A stretch of 64,000 bases of DNA, taken from contig VZRS01002790.1 of NCBI GenBank assembly GCA_013398055.1, positions 62,001 to 126,000 of the forward strand. The letters are read 5' to 3'. The notes beneath the pieces were generated by a model. It had not been told where the DNA came from and did no database searches. It worked only from the letters and a program-made list of their open reading frames with translations. This DNA comes from Ifrita kowaldi. Lineage: Eukaryota > Chordata > Aves > Passeriformes > Cinclosomatidae. Both the position numbers and the translations under genes were made by a program. Positions 37,236 to 48,790 of the stretch are shown here, piece after piece; within the stretch, counting starts at the first letter, position 1, and every line of letters starts with the position of its first letter.

Positions 37236-40200
37236 GGTCTGGTGAAGTGGAAGAAACTTCTCAGAAAATAGATCAATTAGGGCAGCCATGTAGAAAACCA
37301 GAAACTTTTTTGGCATAGCTGAAAGATTCATACCAGCCCGTTTTGTCAGTGAGAGAAAAGGGTTAAGTCTTCTACTCAACAAAAACTTCTTTTTTGTGAC
37401 AAAAAAGCTAAAGAAAAGTGAAGAAAATAAGTCCATCTGAAAATTACGTTGCAAATGGATTTTGTTTCTCCTCCCTAATATAGCTATAAAGATAAATTTG
37501 AGTAGAAAAGGGCAATTATACTCACTGAATTTATTCCTGTTACGGTAACCAAATACAAATTTAAATTTTTCTCTTGAATAGAAATAAAGATTATATTCTT
37601 AATAGGATTTTCTTTAAGTATTTAAGCTAATGACTAGTGAAGAGTTGCCCAAAGCATTTCAAAATTACTTGCAGTAAAATATGCTTATTTCAACTTTGCA
37701 TTGTCAGACTTGGAGAGGTTTTGGTGTAGCACATGACCTAGAACTGAAACAGTTTAAAAAGCATTAAATTATTATTGTACTTTTCTCTTGTTAAATTCAA
37801 TGCTTTTTAAACAAGACAACTAATTTGGTGTTGTTTGATTATCTTCTCCTGAAGCTTTTAAAATGTCCTCATACAATGTAAACATAGGTTCTGTCAGGAC
37901 TCTTATGCAACTTGTTCCTGTGTATATGACCGGCTTTCCCTGGGATGAAACCAAAAAGCTGCCTGTTAGTTCTGTGCCTTTTCAAAACCTGCTAGGCTTA
38001 TATTCCTACATCAAGTGAGATTTTGGCTGGACGGCATAATTTCTAGTCAAATTCGGGTATAAAAACTTGTTCTCCACTTCCATCCAAATAGATTCAATAT
38101 GTACAGCAAAAAAAGGATTACGTCACATTTTTGCTAGCTCCCTAAAATCTCCAATGAATATTAAGTATATAGTCATGAATATTAAAATAAACTTAAAAGG
38201 TACTTTTTCATATTCACTGAAATGAATAGAAGCAACTTCCTCCAACAGCATGGGAGTACATTAGAAGATATAATTCTATACCTTTAGCAATTCATTGGAG
38301 GTTTCTAACAAGTTGTTACACTTAATCTGTCATGTTTATTCAGATAAAAATACTCTGAACTATTTTATTATGTATCTCTAAGTTACAGCAAATGGGGCCT
38401 GGTAAGAATTTCTCAAGTCATCAGTATTATAAAAAACCATTAAGATCTAGATGACCTACAGATAGACGGCCAGTGCAAGATTTAGAATTAACTGAGGTCC
38501 TCAGATTCAAAAGTGCTTCCTGAAAATCCCTTGCCAAGTGGTGCAAGAAACCTAGAAACACTTGGATGCTCGCTGTTTATCGTATATTTCCTGTGGGTTG
38601 TGATGTCCAGATTGGTGCAAAATCAAAGACAGAACTTTCCTGATAATAGAAGTGGGGACGCTCTTGTGCTGTCATATGGAAATGAGGTGATAAACAGAGC
38701 AGTGAGATTGAATGATATAGAGCTGACTCTTTAAAATAAGATGGGGAGACATGACCAAGAAACAGCCAAAAATTGCGTCAAAACAGCCAAGTGTCCACCT
38801 AGAAACATGACTTTAATCCAAATGGCTCATATTTGCCTTTGGAAAAGGCCCAGGAATAAAGCAAAGCAGTGGTGCAGAGAGGATCCCGGCAGAGAAGATC
38901 AAAAGCTGCACTGAGAATGTCAGGATTGCCAGATCTCCCTAGGGCACAGAGAGCACAGCTCCATGAGGAGCCTGATGAATCCAATCACCACCAGCAGTGC
39001 AACAGAAAACTGTCCCTAGAGAGGAGATGTATGTGCTTGTGTGTAGATATGTTTAAGCATAAAATCTTGTCTATCAGGGTCCAAAGAATGGTTGTATATG
39101 TAATGTAAGCAATCTTTGTAGGGTTTTTTTTTAGTTTTGATATACCTCTGCAGACTGGAGGGATATGCAGAGGGAAAACTTTTTTGTTTTATGTGCTTAA
39201 TGTTACAGAGAAGTGTACAAAATTCTAGGAATAAAAAGAAAAGTGAAAAACCTCTTTCCCATGTGAGTATCTCAACAAAGTTATGCTCCAGTCCTCATTA
39301 GTGAGCCTTGAATTTTTTATGGAGTACAAACTGAGAAATAGTCCCTTGAAAAACAAAAGCTGCATGTTTTGTTTGAAAACAAAAGTTGCATGTTAAAAAC
39401 CTTCAAGACAGAGATACCCATGTCATTTAATTTATCCCAATAGTCTGACAGCAGCACTTTTACGGTAGATATCTGAAACCATTCTTTGTAACTAGAGCAG
39501 ATGGAAAATTTTCAGTGATCTATAATTACATTTCCCAGTGGCTAGCTGTAGGCACCTTTCTCTGTAGTCTGGTGTTCAGATCCTTTTCTGAAATAAAGAT
39601 CACTCACAGGTAAGTTTAAGACATGGGGAAAGCTTCTGTACTCCCAGCTAATCTTTAAACCACCCTTCCTTCTCCACGAACCTGCTGTCATTACAGCAGC
39701 AACTTATGAGCCATATCCACACTTGCTGGTAAACTGAGCCTGTAGCTAAATTACCACTATTCCCTATCTCTGCTACGGTATTCTAAAAATCTCCTACAGT
39801 TCTTTTTATTAGCTGTGGAAGTAAAGCAAAATTGAAAGTAGTGAATGATGCAGTTTAGTTATCTAGTCAACCTCTGAAAGGGGCAACCTAAAGAATGGCT
39901 GGATTGACAGATCAGGATAATGTTGCCTGCTTCTGTTGTCTGACTTGCATTTGCACTCTCAAAGTAGCACATTCTTAATACACTTTTTAGACAGTCAGGT
40001 CACCCAGACTAAAGTTCTGGTCCCCAGGGTATGCAAGAAACATTCAAGTTGAGCAATGTATGTTCAAATCTTCCACTAGGTATAACTATTAATATGCAGG
40101 TATCTACCCGAAATTCTTGCACTGTCCAAACACAGAAAAAATAATTTAAAAATAAACCTTCAGAAGCCATGATGAGTCTAAACTGTTTAGACAGTAAATT

Positions 40201-40499
40201 AATGTATCTAAAGAAATTTTGCTAATTGAATTTATTTTAGCTAGGACACAAAATTAAACTTAATTAAAAAAATATTTGAAGTTAGGTTTCATTTCTGTTT
40301 CCACTACCTTCATGGGCAAAACAATCTTGACCAGGGGATTTGTAACTTCATTTGACTTTATGAGGATTAGCACAATTTTTAATTATTGATTCAGGTATTG
40401 AGGAACAAAACTCATGCAATTATACAGACACATAGGAAAACAGCTTTGCTCCTGGCCTCATAGGCTCAGCTTCAATTCAACATTTCTCCTTGCCCTTTT
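37236..40499. other. Non-coding unique sequence, no gene recognised
   Basis: AT-rich. It contains a perfect 9-bp palindrome with one central base at 37389-37407 (CTTTTTTGT-G-ACAAAAAAG) and a small tandem duplication at 39348-39394. A minus-strand frame of 143 codons begins here and runs into the CR1 to its left; it has no recognisable content. No exon or RNA gene is identified. Confidence 0.5.
39348..39394 (+). repeat. Small imperfect tandem duplication
   Basis: GAAAAACAAAAGCTGCATGTT is followed 27 bp later by GAAAACAAAAGTTGCATGTT. It looks like a local duplication in single-copy DNA. Confidence 0.7.
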
Positions 40500-41038
40500 C
40501 TAGTCACCATTCCCACAGTTTTCAGCAGCTGGCTCCACCATAGCCTGCAGTACCTCAGGGTTCTCCATGCTGTGCAGTTCTTCAGGGCTCTTGCAGTCCT
40601 CAGACCTTCTCCAGCATGGATCATCCCCTTTCAAGAGCTTTTTTCTAGCAGCATTCCCAGCAATGTCTTCTTCCCTTTGTCTCCTGCATTTTCTTCTCTG
40701 GTTACTGAAAAATGTGCTCTTCACATCTCCTTGTGCATCTCCATTTTTGTCTCCTGTGCTTCCTCCTCATCCTCCTGCCTCTACTTTTTTTTCATTTCTC
40801 CTACTCCCCACAGCTACTGTTATTTCTTAACGATGTTTGAGCAGTGTTGCCATGTGCTCCTCATACTGGAATTCTAGTGGGCTGCGGACTGTTTCTATCT
40901 GTTGCCAAGTCAGGTGGACCTGGCTTGACTGTCACAGGGTAGTTCCTGACCTCTTCCCACACATGGAATTCTGCAATGCCCAATACCCAAACCCTGTCAA
41001 TAATTGCCTGTTTGGGACGGAAAGGCCATCGTGTTTAT
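40500..41038 (+). mobile_element. Old retroelement-like block, unclassified
   Basis: A pyrimidine-rich, GC-richer island of about 540 bp in AT-rich surroundings. Its order of blocks (CTGCAGTACCTCAGGG; a CTCCT-rich stretch; CCCCACAGCTACTGTTATTTC; CAGTGTTGCC; GGACTGTTTC; CCAATACCCAAACCCTG) resembles a dispersed avian retroelement segment I remember, but it is strongly diverged and I cannot name the family. Frames of 70-100 codons on both strands are low-complexity (Leu/Ser/Pro-rich) and not credible as genes. It could instead be a decayed processed pseudogene or an unrelated GC-rich island. Confidence 0.35.
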
Positions 41039-41966
41039 AAGTAACAGGAGAGAACTAATAATCTGCCCTGAAATTTTCAGGAAATTAAATATTCCCTGAT
41101 TACAGATGCAGATCTATCCTGGAATATCAGTTTTGACATCATTGAAAAGGTCACTTATTAATTAACCTTAGTTAAATCATTTTCTCTCCCTAGATTTTTC
41201 TATTAACATCTGAGGAAGGTACCACGAGAAAGAAGAAACCCAAATGCTCTGTACCACCACACCTTTGCATCTTTCAGCTGCCTTCTGAATATATCTCAAG
41301 ACAAACCTTCCCAAAGGCTTTTCTACAGGTATATTTATCCACAGGATTGAAACCAGTTCATTTTATGCATAATTTTTATCAAACATGAAAGACTTTCAAA
41401 TTAATTAGACAGCTGATTAGTTAGTAAGCCTGTTTGTCATTGCTATCACCCCCAACATTTTTCACTGCATAACTGATAAGTTAAATACCTGATTACACTG
41501 AAAGTTAATTGGTTTTTAATAGAGCATCTGCAGAAAAAAGAATTTGTAAGCTCTAAGGTACATGCCAATCAAAATGTAATACAGTTTTTAACTGGAGAAG
41601 ATTAACACATGCCACTTCATAAGGTTTGAACCTGCCTTCCTCCTCCCAGAGAGTTGCTTGAAGAGATAAAATTCTCGGCCAAGAGTACACAGTGTGAATA
41701 AGACGCTTTACTTCTTTCTGCCAGAACAGTTCCTTTAACTTCAGTAAAATTTTACATGAGGCTAAGGCAGTTAAGACTACTCTGAAGCAATTTATTGCAT
41801 AAAGATTGCCTACTTTGGTAAACCTCTAGAAAAATACCTCAGTTCAACAAGAAAATGGGGAAATGGAATATTAATTGATTAAAACTTGAAAGAGAATATA
41901 AGAAACTATGCCAAAACTGTATTTCTAGTTTCTGCTAAAATTAAGAAAAAGACAAGAATAAGGCCC

Positions 41967-41997
41967 TTTTTTTTTTTCTTTTTGTTTTTTTTTTTTC
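41967..41997. repeat. T-rich run
   Basis: Thirty-one bases of T broken by one C and one G, followed directly by CAGG. It resembles a strong polypyrimidine tract plus AG, but I see no credible exon after it. Confidence 0.8.
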
Positions 41998-44081
41998 AGG
42001 AAGGAATAAAACACAGAGTGAATAATAGCCTTATTCTTTAAGAATAAGGAGCAGCAGTTATGAACAGGGATTTTTCAATAATTTTTCAAAACTATTACAG
42101 ACCTTGGGAATTGATAGAAGGAATTCCAGGCTATTAAAATACTCTTAACCACAAAACTTGCAATTCTTGTAAGATTGTAAATTTTTGACATAATTAATGT
42201 AAAACTTCGTGTCAGTAAGTACAGGTTTTAAAAAGCTTGCTTGTGATGGATTGCACTCCATTGAAACGTGGAAAACAGGGTTAGAGAATTTCATATTGAG
42301 ACCATGAATCTGAGCACGAATCACCTTGTAGGAGCACTGGTGTCCTTCATTCCGTTTCTGGATCCAAACTCATACACATACTCTCTAAATCCATTGCCTG
42401 CTCTATCCATATCTCTAGCCATAATAAAAGAGTTTAAAAATTCTGCATGTTCATATATAAATTCTGTTCTACTCCTGTATTATGAGTTTTAAATTCTTCT
42501 TTAGGGTTCTGTCTGGATCACAGCTTTGCTCTTTTCACTCTTCTTTTACATTCCAGAGCCCTATTTTTTCAGTTTCTTTAACTACTGCTGTTCTTAGATT
42601 TTAAAAATATCTTCTTACCCTGATCAATCTTCACAAAACCAAAATGTTAACTATGTACATTACTACTTCAGTACTGCTCTTCTATCTAATGCCAACCCAA
42701 GATATTCACACTTGGTACTTTATATGTTATCTTGCTAAAATTCTTGGCAGAAAAAAATCTTTATTCCTGAAATCGTTCACATGACCTCAAATATCCCCAA
42801 TTAGTCAAAATTAAATGAACCTTTAATTATTTTATATGCTTATGCTTCATTTTCAAATGCATACTATTTTTAGGTGTCCAAATCATCCATTTTTCTGCAA
42901 AAAAGAGAAAAAAAAAGTATAGCCTTAAGACTACCCAGGTTTTCACTGAGGTATTTTTCCATAACATGTTGGATTGCTCTGCTAAGAAAACTTCTTCACT
43001 GTAATAGAATAGATATAATAGCATTGAGATGCATGTTCAAATTCATTCTGGTGATATCATAATAGTCAAAAGAGTAGAAATCTATTATTGTAATTCTAAT
43101 CAGTTTTTTCAAATCTCCTGAGCTCTGCTAACACTACTGGTGCTCTTGTCAGATCTCAATTGTCTTAATTGCAATGGTAAGATTCTGATGTTCTGAAAAG
43201 GCTGATAGTTTTATGAGTGAATTTCAATGTGTGTGTATAAAAGCCTTACATCATAACAGATGCCTTTTCATGAAAAAAAATAAGGCATCAGCCTGTTTCT
43301 TACAAGCCCTTCCTTCTGTAACTAGTGGTTGACAGAACAGTCACAGAGAATAGTCACACCTGTTAGTTAACAGTGGCCACCAAGAAACAAACACAAGAAG
43401 ATATTAAGGGTTTGAGAACATGGGTGATAACAGAGATCCCCAAGGCTATAAACATCAACAAAAAGGAAATGGTCAGTATTACTTTTGGTTGAATGTGATC
43501 TTGACAGCTGGGATGATCGGTTTTTAGGCAACAGGAAAATAATAAAATCTGTGTATCTGGCATGTATAACAGTCCTAAAGGAGTGAAAATACAAAATACA
43601 TAACTAGGAACAGAGGGAAAATGACACCCATCCCCAGAAAATCTTTTTACTGCTTGTTGAAATATTTTTTGTTTCTTTCTTGTGCTGGGTATGTATAGCA
43701 GAAATGCTGGCATTAAGCCAAAACACCAGAACAGAAAGTGTGCGACAGAACCAAAAGTAACTAGTCCTTAGTCTTTGAAATCCCCATCACCTTAGAGGAA
43801 TTAGAGCCTACAACTGTGAAGATACAAAAATCATCATAACCCCTGAAAGAACCACAGCAAAGGAAGACAGAGAGAAAAATTTCTGCAGTATTATATCACT
43901 AATTTGCATCTGATCAATGCCACTACTTGAGCATCAGCAAGTCTCTCTCCCTTTTTTGAGAAAACACCACTCCTTGTTTTGCCATTCACCATATTTTACT
44001 TCTTCAACTCAATAATTACTTTCTATTATACAAATAGGATTAGTAGATTGCAACTTTAAAATGTGGTGCATGTTTTTCTCT

Positions 44082-44122
44082 CGTGTGTACGTGTGTACAT
44101 GTGTGTATATGTGTATACGTAT
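44082..44122. repeat. Alternating purine-pyrimidine tract (TG/TA/CG)
   Basis: Forty-one bases alternate strictly between pyrimidine and purine (GTGTGTACGTGTGTACATGT and on), after which the pattern breaks and briefly resumes. Such TG-rich alternation is the classical sequence type for Z-DNA formation. It may simply be a degraded microsatellite. Confidence 0.85.
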
Positions 44123-44442
44123 CTGTACATGTGTGTTTCCTGCTCTATCGTAGACACACAAAGTGTCTAATACTGCAGCACCAAGTCTGAGTAAATTCAG
44201 ATATAACATAGCTGTTTGTTGGAATGGTCAGTTTACACATTAAAAAAAGTCATTTTTTCTGATGAATACCCCTAAAAATTCACCAGCTGCCTTAGATTTG
44301 GCATATAATGATTCATGTGAGCCCATCTTTACTGAAAGAAGCACAGCATCTATTTTTAGATATATACAGTTAATATCGTAAAGGAGACTGTAAAAACGAA
44401 GTCAAAACCAGACAGCACTAATCACATTATAGTAAATTTGTA

Positions 44443-45148
44443 GAATCATAGAGTCATAGAATGGTGTGGATTGGAAGGGACCTTAAACATCATCCAGTTC
44501 CAAACCCCCCGCCATGGGCAGGAACACCTTCCACTAGACCAGGTTGCTCAGGGCCCCATCCAGTCTGGCCTTGAACACTTCCAGCAATGGGAAGTTCACA
44601 GACTCTCTGGGCAAACTGTTCCAATCCTTCATCACCCTCACAGAAAAAACATTCTTCCTTACATCTAATCTAAACCTACCCTGCTTCAGCTCAAGGCTAT
44701 TCCCCCTTGCCCTCTCAAGGCCATGTCACCCTCTCCACCATTCTTGTAATCCCCATTTGCCTACTGGAAGGCGCTCTAATGTCTTCCTGGAGCCTTCTCC
44801 AGACTGAACAGCCCCAATTCTCTCAGCCTGTCTTCATAGGAGATGTACTCCAGCCCTCTGATCAACTTTGTGGCCCTCCACTGGACTTACTCCAACAGGT
44901 CCCTGTCCTTCTTGTGCTGGGGCCCCCAGAGCTGGATGCAGCACTGCAGGGGGGGTCTCATCAGAGCAGAGGAGCAGAGGGGCAGAATCCCTCACCCTGC
45001 TGGCCACACTGCTTTGGATACAGCCCAGTTGGCTTTATGGGGCTGTGAGTGCACATTACTGAGTCATGTTGAGCTTTTCATCCACAAACACTTCCAAGTT
45101 TTCTCCCCGGGGCTCACCTCAATACAATCTCCTCCAATCCCTAAACGT
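44443..45148 (-). mobile_element. CR1 LINE 3' part, antisense
   Basis: It starts at the CR1 3' terminus (GAATCATAGAGTCATAGAAT). It continues as the reverse complement of the 3' region: GGAAGGGACCTTAAACATCA, CATGGGCAGGAACACCTTCC, CAGGTTGCTCAGGGCCCCAT, CTCAGCCTGTCTTCATAGGA, CCTCCACTGGACTTACTCCA and TGGATGCAGCACTGCAGG. The left end is well preserved, so it is younger than the copy at 36.3 kb. It ends near 45148 by 5' truncation. Several overlapping plus-strand frames of 65-113 codons are antisense shadows of CR1. Confidence 0.93.
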
Positions 45149-45749
45149 AGTTGATAAGAATTTAATACCTAAAAGTTTAATAACTAAAAATAGCTGACAG
45201 GATTTTTTTTCAGCAGCATCAGAATTTCACATATTTTCTGGAATTTACACATTTTCAGGATGCAGGAAATAATTTACAGAGCATTGATAGCTGTAAGAGC
45301 AGGTATCTATTCCTGTTAAAATTGCTCTAAAGTACTTACCCTTTTCTTCTGCATTATATCTAGAGGATAATAGTCTGACTGATTCTTTGTTTAGCCTCTG
45401 AATAGTTCAGAAACTCTGCTGTTACACTTGTGGAACCGTGGACAGATTCGGAAACACAGCTGAGGGAACCTACAGAATCAAAGAGACAGGCAACTACAGA
45501 CAAGAGTGTGAGTGTAGGGAGAGTTCCTTCACTGAAAAAAAGAGTGGGACAAAAGCATAATGGTGTTTTCTGATTCCGTTTGCAGACTTATGGATATGAC
45601 TTCCATCTCCATTCCTATGTTTGGCAGCCCAATACTTCTTGTGATTTTAGTCACAATGACCCAGTCCTGCAGAGGTCACAAGTACTTCACTTTATATCTC
45701 ACTATGATATCCATATGATGAAGTACTAACATAACTTCTTGTGGGCTCA
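45149..45749. other. Non-coding unique sequence, no gene recognised
   Basis: A 600-bp spacer between CR1 fragments of opposite orientation. I see no exon, RNA gene or other repeat in it. Confidence 0.55.
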
Positions 45750-45972
45750 AATTTGTTTGTCTAAAAGGCTTCTTTATGGTGAGATGGATGAAACATTGCA
45801 AAAGGTTCCTCAGAGAGACTGTGAAGTCTCCCTCTTTGGTGATATTCAAGACCCAATTGGACACATCCTTGAACAACCTGGTCTAGCTAATCCTACTTCA
45901 GTAAGGGTATTGGTCTAGGTAATCTCCAAGCATCCCTACCAACCTTACCCGTTCCATGACTTTGTGTGTGAT
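45750..45972 (+). mobile_element. CR1 LINE 3'-end fragment
   Basis: Sense-oriented and diverged. Visible parts are AGGCTTCTTTATGGTGAGAT, CTCAGAGAGACTGTGAAGTC, GATATTCAAGACCCAATTGG, CAACCTGGTCTAGCTAATCC and CCCTACCAACCTTACCC. Only the last 220 bp or so remain. The minus-strand frame across it is a shadow. Confidence 0.85.
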
Positions 45973-48344
45973 TAGCAGGGCCTGGTTTAATATGACCTCA
46001 GATACATTGGTCCAAACAGAGCAGGCATTGTATCTACTGCAACTAGAAGTATCTACAGAATGTCAATGAAACCTCAGCTAATAGTGGGCTTGAGGGTTTT
46101 TTTCCCATTTGAAAAACTACAATCTGATTTGTACAGTGTTGTCAACTTCACCACATAAGCCTTGTTAAAGAATTGCCATTATATTACTGCACAGTGTCCT
46201 CATGAAGACCTCAGTTTGAAATTAGGAGAGAAATCTACAGCTGTTGATTCAGTAATTCTCAAAGAAGATTATTCATTGACTTCAGTCCAGTGAAAAAGAA
46301 TGAAACAATACATCCAACAAATGTGTTTGGATATCATTCTAAAAAGACAGAGGCAGTAAACTGACAAGTTCAGAAGCAGCAGAGTAAACCTTTGAGAACC
46401 TCCTGGCTTAAAACCAAACATAACTAATCACAACAGCTGTGCAAATAAACTCAGAAGTCCTATTTTCATTGACATCACACAGTAATCAAGAAATGTGGCA
46501 AAATGAGCAATCAGAACTGAGACATGCTCACTGCTATCAAACCAGCATTTCAGAATGACTGAAATAAGGCAAGAAATAAGGCAAGAAAGGAAGATGATAT
46601 AAGGACAGTTTTGTGCTTCTTCATAGCCTGGTGGATTTTAGACAATTAACTAATAATCACTTACAATATTAAGGTATAAAGTCATAGAATGTTTTGGAGA
46701 GGGAATTTGTTTATTTTTGGGGGGTTTTTTTGTTCTTTGTTTTACTGTCCAAAATTATGAGCACCAGCCATCTTCACCACAGGTAACTCTTATCTGTTTG
46801 TACATTTTGAGCCATGATGTTTATTTCTCCCTTAAAATTAAAATTTCTCTCCCACTCCCAAATTTTATAAAGAGGTATCAACATTTTATTCTCTTTTTTC
46901 TGCACACTGAAATTTAATCTAATCTCAACAAGAGGACTAATTGCAGAAGGAGGTGCAAGTGCCTGATGGCAATTCAGAAGGCTCCAAATCTTCCTACCAG
47001 TAGGTGGAGCAAAAATGTCATTAATGTAAAGACAAACTTAGAACGACGACTCTGTAGTCACTCACAGCAGGTGTTCCTTTTCAGTTCTGTTTTTTAATGT
47101 TCCATCCAAGGAAGACAGCCTAATGTCACAAATACTTTTAGCTCACTTTAAGAGTAAAGAGGGGATTCTCTCTGATACAGCATTCAGAGGCATAGCAAAG
47201 GAAAAATTGCTCTGCTGGTTCCTGCCCTCCTGCTTGCTTGTCTTGTTTGAGTGTGTGGGCAAAAGGAGTGGGGACATGGTTCAGCTCAGCATTGCTCTGA
47301 TGTATATTCATGGACTTCTGTTTAGCTGGCAGTTTCCTTGCTTGTAGCCCTTGGGTCAGTCTAACAGATAATCTCTTTGTCCTTTAGCTCTTCCATGTAC
47401 ATTGTTTTATTTCCCAGAACACAGTTGTTTCATGCCATATCTGAGATAACAGTCACTCACTGAAAATAAACTCCTTTTCCTGTGTTGGTTTTTATTTAGT
47501 CAGGGAGGTACGTGCTTATTCTCATGAAAAAAATGTGCTACAAAATCATATATCCTTCAAGTACACAGTCTTAAACATGAAGCTAAAGGGTGTGCTGAAG
47601 TGTTGATAGATTTTTCGCTCAGACAGTACTCAAGAAGAAATTAGACAGAGTAACTTATACATTAAAAGATTTGAAAACACCTTTAAACTTTTTTATGCTT
47701 CTGCAAGCTATGGATTAATGGGAATCAACACGAGACTTGCCACACAAACAAGAACACCTACAAGAATGAACATTTTAACAGAAAACATCCCAATGAAAAA
47801 CCTTGTCATCTCTTCACAGAATCATGCCTGCTGTTTCTATCATTCACAATAAAGTACATTAAACCACAGCTGAGCACCAGGATGCAAATATTCAAGATGG
47901 TCTTTAAATACATTTTTGCTCAAGACTCTGATGGTCCTTTTCAGAGTTTTTTATCAATCATTAGGACCTTCTTGTCTCTAAAATCAACTATCTCTCAATT
48001 CAAGTATTTCCTGATCAACTTTGACTCTTTTACATCTGGCTCTTCAAAAAATAACATTATTGTAGTATTTTTTGTTAATTTTAGGTCAGTTTAGAAAATT
48101 CTAACAGGGGCAAATTCACTGAATTTAATAGCACATTAATTATTTCACCACCTAATGTCAATTTCATCTTTCAAAAATAAAGATGTTATTTCCATTTTGT
48201 TTCAATTAATTTGTTCTATTAATAAAAAACCTATCTTTTTACATGACAATATTAGAGAATTTTAAATTAATTGAATGATACTGAGAGAAAGTCTTTCAGA
48301 ATTTTAATCAAATAGTGAAAACTAAAGTATAGTGGTATTCATTA
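45973..48344. other. Non-coding unique sequence, no gene recognised
   Basis: AT-rich. A 12-bp tandem repeat (GAAATAAGGCAA, two units plus a partial one) lies at 46561-46590. A 74-codon frame at about 47.1-47.3 kb has no recognisable family. Confidence 0.55.
46561..46590 (+). repeat. 12-bp tandem repeat
   Basis: Two exact units of GAAATAAGGCAA plus the start of a third (GAAAGG). Confidence 0.8.
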
Positions 48345-48790
48345 GAAGAGCAATGAACCTGACAAAGGGTCTGGAGCACAAGTCTTACGAGAAGTAGCTG
48401 AGGGAGCTGGGGTTGTTTAGCCTGGAGAACAGAAGGCTCAGGAGCCAACTTATCACTCTGGGCAACTGCCTGAAAGGCGGCTCTAGCCAGGTGGGGGTCA
48501 GCCTCTTCTCTCACGTAACAAGGGATACAAAAAGAAGAAATGACCTCAACTTGTGCCAGGGAAGGTTTAGATTGGATATCACAAAAAATGTCTTCACAGA
48601 AGGAGTTGTCAAGCATTGGAACAGACTGCCCAGGGAAGTGGTGGAGTCACCCCTCCTGGAAATATTTAAAAGATGCGTAGATGTGGCACTTGGAGACATG
48701 GTTCAGTGGCTGACTTGGCAGTGCTGGGTTAACAGTTGGACTCAGTGGTCTTAAACACCTTTTCCAACTTAAATGGTTCTATGATTCTGT
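48345..48790 (+). mobile_element. CR1 LINE 3' fragment, same type as the 4.7-7.4 kb copy
   Basis: Sense-oriented, starting near AGAGCAATGAACCTGAC and running through AGGGTCTGGAGCACAAGTCT, GGGGTTGTTTAGCCTGGAGA, AAGGTTTAGATTGGATATCA and TTCACAGAAGGAGTTGTCAA, to the tail octamers TTCTATGATTCTGTG at about 48777-48791. The last 250 bp align by eye with 7125-7380, including the GTGCTGGGTTAA and GTTGGACTC segments. The two copies therefore belong to the same or a close subfamily. It is fairly well preserved, and an open frame of 113 codons crosses it, but it lacks everything upstream of the 3' region. Confidence 0.93.

Larger units (their letters stand above)
41039..44442. other. Non-coding unique sequence, no gene recognised
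   Basis: AT-rich, with a T-rich run (41967-41997) and an alternating purine-pyrimidine tract (44082-44122). A 116-codon frame on the minus strand at 43363-43713 has hydrophobic segments but no recognisable family; an overlapping second frame suggests it is compositional. Confidence 0.5.

Noticed and set aside
37389..37407. Perfect 9-bp palindrome of mostly A and T around one G
   Set aside because: The low-complexity arms make chance formation likely. It is noted in the regional entry only.
37023..37454. 143-codon minus-strand frame
   Set aside because: Half lies in an antisense CR1 piece and half in AT-rich unique DNA. There is no recognisable domain and no splice context.
41967..42000. T-rich run ending CAGG as a splice acceptor
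   Set aside because: The downstream sequence has stops in short order and no plausible exon.
44544..45154. Several overlapping plus-strand frames of 87-113 codons
   Set aside because: They are reverse-strand reading of a CR1 3' region, which is GC-rich and poor in stops.
46678..46706. Possible tiny antisense CR1 tail (GTCATAGAATGTTTTGGAGA)
   Set aside because: Only about 20 bp resemble the CR1 terminus and the rest does not follow. This is too short to call.
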